From Bursaphelenchus xylophilus (taxonomy: Eukaryota > Nematoda > Chromadorea > Rhabditida > Aphelenchoididae): a DNA stretch of 64,000 bases. Shown here piece after piece: positions 21,072 to 30,603 of the stretch. Made by a program: the position numbers and the translations under genes. Every line of letters begins with the position of its first letter. Positions within the stretch are counted from its first letter, which is position 1. The notes below the pieces were generated by a model that did not search any database, had not been told where the DNA came from, and was given only the letters and a program-made list of their open reading frames with translations. The stretch spans positions 2,728,001 through 2,792,000 of the forward strand of contig CAJFCV020000003.1 of the NCBI GenBank assembly GCA_904066235.2, in the 5' to 3' direction.

Positions 21072-24000
21072 ATGAGAAGCGAGGTCCCATGGGAGCCCCT
21101 GAAATTGCTTACGGTCCTATTCTTTGCAATACTTTCGGCGACTGCCAATTGGGCCGCATTGTCTTATATTCATGATTTTGTTGATCTGTAAGTTATTGAT
21201 TCAAATTTCATAAATTAAGAAACAACGTATTTTACCATTGTTATTTATTAATTTAAATTAAAGCCGTTTTTGCGAAGTAACGAAGTTTTTTTGCTTGGCA
21301 GATGCTCGGCGCAGGCTCGGCGGAGATATGGCGAAGGCTTATAATATGATCGGTTTTCTAATTTTAGCTATTGCTGACCTTAATTTTCTTGACCATGAGA
21401 TAATACATAATAATGATTAAAAAAATAGAAAAGACCAAAACATGTTCCACAAATCAACCACTCGTAGGTTTTACCTGCATATTTTTGCAGTAATACATGT
21501 AGAACTCCCCAAAAAATTGATAAATTATCCTAGGACTTGATAGCTATTATTACTTCTATTAACTGAACCTTCTTCTAGCCTCTACGAGGCGGCAAAATTA
21601 TCGTTGACCTGAAAAGCTCCAGTGGCGGACTTGATGCAGTGCCAAGAAACGAACCATTTTTGCATCTGGAAAGTATCAAAATATCAGCAAAATACTTACC
21701 TTTCCAACTAAAAAAAACTCTGTTTTGAAGGGTTTACCTCACAAAAAGAGCTATCGCGCTTTTGAAATTGATTAGAAACGGAAGTATTTTGCTGTGTTTT
21801 TGATACTTCCCTGATGCAAAATGGTGATTTTTTGCCACTGGATCACTGTAATTTTATATTTAATAGCATAAAGCTTCTTTACACCGTATTTTACCAAGCA
21901 ATTTTTACATTTAATTCAACAACAACCCTAATTTCAGAAGCCCCCTCCCTGACGTGATTTCCTACTGGATTCCCCAACAATCCTGGACCGCATTCTACGG
22001 AGACTGGGCGGCCGGAATCTGCGGGTTCTGTCTGTTGATTCTAATCATCCTCCATCAACATAGATTCGTAATTTTCCGCCGATTTCTTTACATCGCCTCT
22101 TGGCTGTACGCAATGCGAGCGATCACTATTCTGGCGACCCGTTTACCGCCACCATTCGAGGATGGAGTGGTGAAATGTCGAATGCAAATCCAGAATGCAA
22201 CACATCGGCATTTGGAATTGTATTGGCATCGATTTGTGGAGCAGGCGGCGACGTTTGGTTTGCAGGTGAGGAAGGAGAGGATAAGTGAAAAAAAAATATA
22301 AAAATAGCTTGAAAAACTTTATGTGACATAGTTTTTTGATAATTTTGAAACTGTTGTTGCGAAGTACGTTAAATTTCAAGTCAAAAATTGAGCAAATATT
22401 CTTGTCCATTTGGTTTTTTGTCATAAAAAAATCAAAAAAAAATGAGTGATTCTATTTACCATAGAGGACACCGTTACGAAAGTATACCTCCTCATCAAAA
22501 TTACAGTATCTAAGGTTTGGTAAGAGCTATCAAAAAACTGCTAATGCCATTCGACAGAGCATGTAGAAGAACCTATTAGCGCATGGAATCAGCCGGTTAA
22601 TATTTATATCCACAAGCTTCGTTTGACATCGCGTATTTTACCACTATTCATTATCTTCCCAATGATATTCATTTTTCGGATTTCCCAAAAAAAAGGTTTC
22701 CTTTTAGATTTTTGGTTACTTTTAGTGTCTAACTTTTCTACAAAGAACGTTTGTTACAAACCGGATGCTTTTCCAGTCGTATTTTACCAAGAACATCAAC
22801 AATATTCACTTTTCATTATGTGCTCAACGATGTTCGTCGAGCGTTCCAAAATTTCTCTTATCAGCCACAGAAAGATCCGAGCCGAAACATGAGCTAACCT
22901 CAAACTTGGGTTAATAAACCGACGATATTCCTCTTCCTCCAGCTTCTACAAAGATCCATCTTGGTTTTTCAAATGGGAAACCGCACTTTTCCGGAGTTAA
23001 TTCGCCGCTCTACCCGTCTCCTGCTTAATTCTTTACACTAGGGAGTGTTTATATAACGTCTTTATTTCTCTCCGCTCTCTCAGCAAGCCCTGTTCTCTCT
23101 GCATCATCACCTCTCTTTTGCTTAAAACGCACTTCGCGAGCTGTGGAAGGGGGGGTCTGCCCTAGAAATTGACCCCCACTTTTTTTTGTCTTAACTGATG
23201 ACATATAGGATGCTAAAGAACTCGGTGAATTTTTTTCTAAAAATTCGTCATCATGACCGAGATATGACGTATTTATTGAATTTCGTTTAATGTGGTATAT
23301 TGTACTGATTTATCGCCGAAACATCTCAGAGCTGTGTATATATACGTTATTGGCCATGCTGAACAACTTTGTAATTGACCCGAAGTTTGTCAGGTTACTG
23401 TAACATACCGTAACGCCCATGCTCAATCAAAAAATCTCGATTTTCTCGATTTTTTTCAATAATTTTCTCGGAATTTTTTTTCATTTTTGGAATCAGCATC
23501 AAATTCTGCATCGGATAGGCTATATCCGCATCTCCAGATAGGTGTACAAAAATGTCGTGGCGCAACCGGTAGTGGGTCGGACTACCATTCAAAAGGTCCC
23601 GGGTTCGAGTCCGGGTGGAAGCATAAATGCTCAAACGCGCTGGAAATTCTCCCAAAACAGTTGTAATGGATTGGAACTATGTTAAAAATAAATAATAATT
23701 AACGTTTTTCCCTAAAAAGGCTAAATTTTGGATTTTAAGAAATTTTTGAAAATCATGATTTTTGTGGGCCCAAATCTGCCGAAGGAATAAAAATTTTTTG
23801 TTAGCGATTTTTTTGTTTAGAAACAACACAGGTCATATAGAAAGACTATTCCTCAGAGGATTTCGTTCAATTTTGCCCAAGACACCAAAAAATTTTCGTA
23901 TTTTGTCATTTGACAAAAAATTGAAATTATGATTTTCAGACGTTCCTACGCGGAAACGTTCCAATTTTTCTAGAGCAGTTTTTTGCGCTGCCTTTAAATA

Positions 24001-25993
24001 GTTTTCTGACAGCCGCGAAAATTTTCCGCAAAAAATTTTACATTATAAAATTTGTAGATATTCACATATTTCATGATGTTACAGTGTTCAATCTTGTAAA
24101 ATTTGGTAAAAATTCGGCTCCCCATAGACGAAATCCTCTGAGGAATAGTCTTTCTATATGACCTGTGTTGTTTCTAAACAAAAAAATCGCTAACAAAAAA
24201 TTTTTATTCCTTCGGCAGATTTGGGCCCACAAAAATCATGATTTTCAAAAATTTCTTAAAATCCAAAATTTAGCCTTTTTAGGGAAAAACGTTAATTATT
24301 ATTTATTTTTAACATAGTTCCAATCCATTACAACTGTTTTGGGAGAATTTCCAGCGCGTTTGAGCATTTATGCTTCCACCCGGACTCGAACCCGGGACCT
24401 TTTGAATGGTAGTCCGACCCACTACCGGTTGCGCCACGACATTTTTGTACACCTATCTGGAGATGCGGATATAGCCTATCCGATGCAGAATTTGATGCTG
24501 ATTCCAAAAATGAAAAAAAATTCCGAGAAAATTATTGAAAAAAATCGAGAAAATCGAGATTTTTTGATTGAGCATGGGCGTTACGGTATGTTACAGTAAC
24601 CTGACAAACTTCGGGTCAATTACAAAGTTGTTCAGCATGGCCAATAACGTATATATACACAGCTCTGAGATGTTTCGGCGATAAATCAGTACAATATATC
24701 ACATTAAACAAAATTCAATAAATCCGTCATATCTCGGTCATGATGACGAATTTTTCGAAAAAAATTCACCAAGTTCTTTACCATCCTATATGTCATCAGT
24801 TAAGACAAAAAAAAGTGGGGGTCAAATTCTAGGGCAGACCCCCATTTGAGCCTGCTTCAGCAACTCGCGAAGTGCGTTTTAAGCACACAACAGAGATAGC
24901 GTTTTAATAATAACGAGAGAAGATTTGTGATGAAAGGGATAGCGAATGCTATAGAAGACAGCTCAAGGAGACCGCAAGAGCGCTGGATTTCCTCCAGAAT
25001 AATATGAGAGATAACAGTCAATTTTGAGATCGCAGAGAGTCAGAGAAACAAAAAAAGAGCCGGCTTATTCGCCGATTGAACTGACAAACGGTAAAGAAGC
25101 GAATTAACTCCAAGAAGACGCACTTTCCCAACTGAAACTGGAGTCATCGCTGAAAGAGAAGCGGAGTGGAAGGGGAAATCGTCGGTTTATTAACCCAAGT
25201 TTGAGGTTAGCTCATGTTTCGGCTCGGATCTTTCTGTGGCTGATAAGAGAAATTTTGGAACGCTCGGCGAACATCGTTGAGCACATAATGAAAAGTGAAT
25301 AAATATTTTTGCTGTTGTTTGTTAAAATATGGTAGATTTTTATGCAACTTTGGAAACAGAGAGACGTCGAGTTCTTCGGCATGCCAAAACGTTCATTAAA
25401 ATACATCTCATACAAAGCCCTTCCAGGACACAAACAAGCCGATATTGTGTGGAGACCTTCTGTTCTCCGGCCACACCATTATTATGGTCCTCAGCGCTTT
25501 GATGGTTCGACATTACATTCCCAAAAAATACTATTTCATCAGTCATATTACATCGTTGATCAGTGTGGTTGGTGTGATCTGCATGTTGATCAGCCGCAAT
25601 ACGTATACAGTCGATGTGATTGTCGCGTATTGGCTGGCGAGTTTTGTTTTCACGTAGGTTTGCCAGCGGTTTTTAGAGCATTTTTTTGAAAAAAAATCTC
25701 ATCATAATTGCAGCCTCTACCACTCAGTGATTGAAGTCGATCGTTCCATTCGAACTGAAGGCGTTTCGTATTGGCTTTGGTTCGCCCAGATTACCGAATG
25801 GCTCGAGAGGAATGTGCATCACGATTGTTTCGAGAACAAGTTCGTCTTTCCGGTCGATTTGACCATTCGACCGACAAATGAGGAGATTGAAGAGTTGGGG
25901 AGGGAAATCGAAGCCAGAGAAAAGGCGATCAGAGAGAGCGAACAGGTGAAGAAGATGAGTCGAGGAGAGGAGAATTTGGAAGTAAATTTGTGA
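21072..25993 (+). CDS. sphingomyelin-synthase-family protein 1 (4 exons, 316 aa), catalytic His apparently lost
   Basis: Exons: 21072-21187, 21938-22265, 25427-25653, 25714-25993; phases agree with those of the second copy at 30604. Family motifs in order: PLPD (D1, about residue 42), an R-x3-T-x3-T-x2-P-like D2 block (RAITILATRLPPP), CGDLLFSGHT (D3), and TYTVDVIVAYW (D4). Several hydrophobic segments fit a six-span membrane enzyme. The family moves phosphocholine from phosphatidylcholine to ceramide, in Golgi or plasma membrane. D4 normally starts with the catalytic histidine (HYTxDV); here it is threonine (codon ACG), so activity is doubtful. The frame is otherwise intact, including a long charged C-terminal tail absent from copy 2. 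Intron 2 (3.2 kb) contains two SL RNA genes and a 1.8-kb palindrome. Confidence 0.85.
21620..21850. mobile_element. MITE family 1, copy c (right end shortened)
   Basis: The left end CAGTGGCGGACTTGATGCAG matches the family. The right end reads CCACTGGATCACTGTA, missing the few bases that should precede CACTGTA. It lies in intron 1 of sphingomyelin-synthase-family gene 1. Confidence 0.75.
22819..22920 (-). ncRNA. spliced-leader RNA gene 6, in an intron of the first sphingomyelin-synthase-family gene
   Basis: Leader, donor and Sm site are intact. It is antisense to the host gene. GGAGTTAATTCGCCGC at 22993 lies 73 nt upstream, and GTAAAATACG (plus-strand CGTATTTTAC at 22778-22787) lies 31 nt past the 3' end. 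It is head-to-head with gene 7, but the pair is separated by the 1.8-kb palindrome. Confidence 0.92.
23548..23625 (+). other. tRNA-like (SINE-type) sequence, left arm of the palindrome
   Basis: GTGGCGCAACCGGTAG resembles an A box and GGTTCGAGTCC a B box, at tRNA-like spacing. The T stem pairs imperfectly (one G-G clash), so a functional tRNA is unlikely. Upstream, TTACTGTAACATAC and TTGGAATCAGC are shared with the element at 43.5 kb, suggesting a tRNA-derived repeat family. The right-arm copy, reversed, lies near 24370-24446. Confidence 0.55.
24370..24446 (-). other. tRNA-like (SINE-type) sequence, right arm of the palindrome
   Basis: This is the inverted partner of the copy at 23548, with identical A-box and B-box strings. 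It is not an independent tRNA gene. Confidence 0.55.
25184..25285 (+). ncRNA. spliced-leader RNA gene 7, in an intron of the first sphingomyelin-synthase-family gene
   Basis: Leader, donor, Sm site and 3' stem are intact. GCGAATTAACTCC ends at 25111, 73 nt upstream. The downstream 10-mer is decayed (GTTAAAATATGG near 25320). Sense to the host gene; 141 nt before exon 3. Confidence 0.92.
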
Positions 25994-26047
25994 GAAGTTG
26001 AAAAGAATATAGCTTTATTTTTGATAGTAAATATACTTATTTATTCC

Positions 26048-26053
26048 AATAAA
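26048..26053 (+). terminator. AATAAA polyadenylation signal of sphingomyelin-synthase-family gene 1
   Basis: AATAAA in CCAATAAAACAC lies 55 nt after the stop codon. Confidence 0.55.
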
Positions 26054-26288
26054 ACACATTTTTTTATATTTTTCCATAAAAAATAAATAAATGAAGTTCG
26101 TATCATATTTGTATTTTACCAACAATAAATCTCTTCGTTTTTTGTTTAATAAACTAGTATATAAAAACAAGAAATTGTTTTTTATAGACAGGTTTTGTTG
26201 TTGTAACTAAGGTCGCTAATCGGAGTTTCGTCTACAATTACAAAACGTATCGACGTATTTTACCCTGTTTAGAACTCTATTTTCATTA

Positions 26289-26390
26289 TGTGCTCAACGA
26301 TATTCGCCGAGCGTTCCAAAATTTCTCTTATCAGCCACAGAAAGATCCGAGCCGAAACATGAGCTAACCTCAAACTTGGGTTAATAAACC
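26289..26390 (-). ncRNA. spliced-leader RNA gene 8
   Basis: Leader, donor, Sm site and 3' stem are intact. GGAGTTAATTCGC begins at 26463, 73 nt upstream. CGTATTTTAC at 26254-26263 lies about 25 nt past the 3' end. Head-to-head with gene 9 (398 bp between starts). Confidence 0.92.
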
Positions 26391-26788
26391 GACGATTTCC
26401 CCTTCCATTCCGCTTCTCTTTCAGCGATGACTCGAGTTTCATCTGGGAAATAGCGCATTTTTGGAGTTAATTCGCTTCTTTACCGTCTGTCAGTTCAATC
26501 GGCAGATAAGCCCGCTCTTTTTTCGATCCTCTGACTCTCCGCGATCTCAAAGTTGACTGTTATCTCTCATATTATTTTCGGCAGAAAAAACAAGCGCTTT
26601 CAACGGAAGAACATGTGAGATAAGACTATAGCGGCTAGAGCAGAAGGGATGGTTATGAATCTCAACGGAGAGAAGTGTTAGTGGGTAAGAGACGGGAAGA
26701 GAAGAGAATTAACTCCCAAAAGCCGCAGTTACTTGACAGAAAGTTAAGAGTATCACCGTTTATTAACGACAGATGAGGATTAATCGTC

Positions 26789-26890
26789 GGTTTATTAACC
26801 CAAGTTTGAGGTTAGCTCATGTTTCGGCTCGGATCTTTCTGTGGCTGATAAGAGAAATTTTGGAACGCTCAACGAATAACGTTGAGCACA
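26789..26890 (+). ncRNA. spliced-leader RNA gene 9
   Basis: Leader and Sm site are intact; the 3' stem is a perfect 8-bp helix (GCTCAACG with CGTTGAGC). GAATTAACTCC ends at 26716, 73 nt upstream. A second, broken leader-like string (CGTTTATTAACG, about 26758) lies about 30 nt upstream. The downstream 10-mer is partial (TTAAATACG). Confidence 0.92.
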
Positions 26891-26899
26891 TTATGAAAA

Positions 26900-28190
26900 G
26901 TTAACTTTATTTTTTTTTAAATACGAGACAGCTATCGCAGAGCAGCTTATTATAACACGACAAATCTTGATTGTAAAAAGGTATCCAGTTGTACAAGTAG
27001 CCTGGGGTAGATAGGGTAGTGAAGTCAGTAGAGTCATACCTCATATATACTACAATATCTATTCGATCCACGACCTAACTTCACCCATACATTCTCTCTC
27101 GTCGGACGACTTCTTGTCGACGGTTACGTATCATTGGCTCTGGTAAGTGGAGCAACGTTCTTCAATAAGCCTTCGGACGAAAATGAAATGCGGCCGCCAT
27201 TATTGGAAAGGTGATGGTTACAACAAATAGCTTAGATATTAATTATAATTAGTTCTTTATTCTTTACTATCACCAAGGCTAGATAAAAATGAAATTGACA
27301 ATGTATAAGAAAAATTAAAATTACGGAAAAAAGGCAATGAACCTGAAAAAACAAAACCTTCAATGGCTCACTATGTACGGTTAGTTCTACCCATCTTTAG
27401 ACTGCTAATTTGATAGTTAACTATACCTGGAGGTTCTTGGACATTTCGGCTTCGCTGGCTGAAAGCTGAAACTTGCCGTGCTAAAATCTCATTCGATTAC
27501 CTTTCGAACCGTGTATGTCTTGTCAATTCTCTCCGACATCACCAACTCACTTTTTTTTAACCTGGTGTCTGGTATAATATCAGAGTGTTTGGCCTATTGC
27601 GGGCGTAATTTGATTCCAAAAAAGCTGAAACTTACGCGCCAGTTGTTGTAGCTTGACTGGTGGTGGTGAAGATACAGAGTCAGCCAGATGTAGAAGGATA
27701 ATAAGTATAAATTTACCATCGGATAAAAGCAACAATACGTAGCGTAACACCAAACACACACTGCATATTACACGTATTTTGACCACGGGAATAACAGAAT
27801 GCCAATGTTGTTCATCGTACTCGTCTTGGGGCTCAACATTCCTTGTGGGCATGTCGATTTGTCGGGCAATTCACCTTCTGTTGGCCAGTCCGCTTTCGTG
27901 GTCTAGCTAGCGGATAAGTCGTTTCGTCCACGCCACTACGTTTTACGACTCCAGATATTAAAGTTTTATCGAAAGTCGCTTTTTCGCATTTGTTGGCGGC
28001 TTGCCGTATGATGATTATACGGCCATTGTTGGTTAAACCTACCTCAAAAATTCCCGCGGCAAAAGTTACTGTTCTGCCACGGTTTTCAATTACGGCCATT
28101 ACAGCATGTTCTGGTTTTCGAATATTTCACAATCGGCGTTGGCGCTTTCAATATCGGACTCTTTACGAGCATATTGGTCAGTTCATTTAG
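26900..28190. other. unrecognised intergenic sequence, probably retrotransposon debris
   Basis: Balanced base composition compared with its AT-rich surroundings. The minus frames at 27580-27852 and 27833-28099 are open but not recognisable. The stretch is continuous with the Gag-like remnant that follows, so it is probably part of the same dead element; long terminal repeats were not identified. Confidence 0.3.
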
Positions 28191-28199
28191 GTCGAACGT

Positions 28200-28900
28200 T
28201 TTCACGTTTTTTTAGGTGCGGATTAGTTTTGCGTTGATCCCCTCGAGCAATGACGTCTTTATCATCTGTTCTTGTATCAGAGGCGCGTTTGGAAGATTTG
28301 AACCTCGGGAATCCGTAGACTGCAAGGCCTTCATTCTGGCCATAAACTGGCGGATCGACTCGTCTTCATTTGGGATGGCTTACGTCAAGTAATGCATTTG
28401 GGTCTGTTCCCGCGAACAAATGCTCCGGCAACTCCGTAGAAGTCTAAAATTGACGTCCCCATTTAGCTTAGTGCTTATCATTTTCACGGCTTGCGTGTTC
28501 CACCTTGGTTCGTCAAGTAGAGCCTTAACGCGGCTCAAAAAGCTTGGAACTTACGGTGAAGTTCTGCACATACAGTGAGTGGCTCCAACAGGTATGGTCC
28601 CACATCTAAAAGTGGTCTTTTATGTCTCTTGATTGTTCAATTCTTCTACCTGTGCTTGCTATTCATCGATTTGCTTTGGATGGTAGTTGCAGTGCTTGAC
28701 TTTGCATCTGCAGGCTCTCCCCCTCAGAGAGGCGTCCTCGCCGATCGCTTCTTTGGCATGGATTTGGTGATCTTTGTGCTCATCGGCATTCTCCGGTGTA
28801 TCCGTTGCCTTTTCCAGAGCCGGTTCATTTCATCTTTCGGTTCATCCCATTTGCTTGGCGAATTCCCTTCATCTTCTTTTCAGGTAGTTAAATACAGCTC
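28200..28900 (-). pseudogene. frameshifted Gag-like retrotransposon remnant
   Basis: On the minus strand, pieces of an acidic, helical protein can be read across several frames with internal stops. The best piece, about 28200-28380, contains ESIRQFMARMKAL and LIQEQMIKTSLLEGI, resembling the capsid region of LTR-retrotransposon Gag (alpha-helical, followed by an EGI-type segment). The charged, Lys/Glu-rich part near 28700-28860 would be N-terminal. Frames are broken more than once, so it is non-functional. The family cannot be assigned. Confidence 0.4.
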
Positions 28901-28939
28901 GATGGGTATAGTTTATAAAGCTTATTAAAGGGTTCTTAA

Positions 28940-30060
28940 ATACAAATAAGACCATAATACAACGTTACGATTATATGTAAATATTAACACAAGGCAGAGG
29001 TAGACTCAGGTTACCCTGCTCATCTGAAAGGATCTGGAGGCCGCTCGGCTCCCTTGTCCAAACCTTAATGCCGATCACGGGAGGGATCGCTCTGGGCCCC
29101 GTAGAAGGGGAAGGAATTATTTACGTCTCTGTGTCCAACGAGGTAAACAAAGAGGCCATAAACAGATTTACGATATTTGGGGTCGGCAATACACAGTATG
29201 ACAAGAACACGACACAGAAAGTATGCCATAGAATTCCAAGAAGACTTCTATATTACGGTGGGACCTCCATCTGTAACGAAACCCTTCTGAGTCCTTGTAG
29301 CAGTCTTATCTCGTCATCATTCTAGGTATTGGAACATAATGTTTATTGAGGAGACCCCACACAGCGCACGTCCGCACTCTGGGCCTGCAATAAAATAGGA
29401 CTGAGAGAACGCCGGCTTTGGCGGCTTTACCCCTCCGCTTGGGAAACGCGCGCTAAAAGCTCCCCTCGACATAGTCGTGAGGCCCCACGGTAAAACACGA
29501 AAGGTCGAGGCGAAAAATGGCTGTTAAAGAAACGCCGAATAAGAATAATCACACAGAAAAAAAGAAAAGAGCCCCGCATGTCAAACTGGGAGTACCAAAG
29601 CTGGGACTTCGGCATTATTAGAAGAATTTAGGTTGAGTGTTATTAGAGTCGTGGGTATGTATATCCTCCGAAGGAGGAGATAAAAGCCAATTACACAAGC
29701 TACTCGAAACTTCAATCACAGAAAATTATCGGAAAATTACAAAGCCACGAGCTTAACAGAAAGAATTTGGATCAAAAAAAAATTCTAGACATTCCGATTT
29801 CTCGGAAGAGAGGCAAGCTAAAATGGTCCGGTGAATGGATTGGCAATTTTCCAAAAAAGACATGAAAAGACTATTTGTCGACGAAGAAATGGGGAATTTT
29901 TGCGGCGAGAGAGTACGTTTTGCGCGTCTTTTCTCTGTCTTCTCTGTAAGACGAAGTGCAAAAAACCGATAGCGCAGAGTCTATTCCGGTTATCGGAATG
30001 CTCAGTTTGACGTGGCGTTCCTCTCAGAGTCTGACTGTTTACTATCGCCGGATAACAAGT
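28940..30060. other. unrecognised intergenic sequence
   Basis: No exon or RNA gene supported. Composition is like that of the retrotransposon debris before it. Open frames at 29068-29325 and 29818-30249 have no recognisable motifs. Confidence 0.3.
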
Positions 30061-30067
30061 AGTCGTC

Positions 30068-30168
30068 GGTTTATTAGCCCAGTTTGAGGTTAGCTCATGT
30101 TTCGGCTCGGATCTTTCTGTAGCTGAAAAGAGAAAATTTGGAACGCTCAACGAATATTGTTGAGCTTC
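30068..30168 (+). pseudogene. aberrant spliced-leader RNA copy 10
   Basis: The leader reads GGTTTATTAGCCC then AGTTTGAG: one substitution and one missing A, giving 21 nt. The Sm site is altered (AAAATTTGG), the body has GTAGCTGAAAAG, and the 3' end is GAGCTTCT instead of GAGCACAT. No promoter-like element is found 73 nt upstream. GTAAAATACG is still present at 30200-30209. Probably a pseudogene, though a variant leader cannot be excluded. Confidence 0.75.
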
Positions 30169-30603
30169 TAATGAAAAGTGAAAATTTTTGCTCTTCTTGG
30201 TAAAATACGCGTTGAGCAGGGTAAATTTCATAACCAGATACCCACTCAAAAATATAATCTATGACCTTTGAGATTGTTAGTTACAGCAAAGTTTCTTGTT
30301 GGCAGTTTCCACCGTTTCAATATTTTGGCGACATGCGCTGTGAGAAAAACAAAAGTTCACCTTGCACTGTGCAATTTACTGCTTTTTGCACCTTGCAAAT
30401 AGTTTTTTGAGCTGTCGTATCCTGACTTTTTTGCACCGTGCAAAAGCTGAAATTCATCACGGCGACTTTCCGGACCGACCAGTAGCACCCTCAAAACCCA
30501 AATCCATAAAAATCATGGAAATAGTCCGTATGCTAATGAGTGACCTAAAAGAATATTATTTTTTTTGATATCAGCATCATTTGTATTCAAAATCCAGTCT
30601 GTC

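Larger units (their letters stand above)
23120..24884. repeat. 1.76-kb palindrome carrying a tRNA-like sequence in each arm
   Basis: The outer arms GCTTAAAACGCACTTCGCGAG (23120-) and its reverse complement (to 24884) share an axis near 24000. The arms are nearly identical; the same 86-codon frame appears in both as a by-product. Each arm contains a pol III-like A box (TGGCGCAACCGG) and B box (GGTTCGAGTCC). It lies within intron 2 of sphingomyelin-synthase-family gene 1, between SL genes 6 and 7. No transposase is visible. Confidence 0.85.

Noticed and set aside
23395..24599. Two identical 86-codon frames, as a duplicated gene
   Set aside because: They are the two arms of a palindrome and read antisense through the tRNA-like blocks; the peptide has no domain.
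28575..28928. 117-codon plus-strand frame with hydrophobic stretches
   Set aside because: Antisense to the Gag-like remnant, whose Lys/Glu codons read as Phe/Leu on the other strand.
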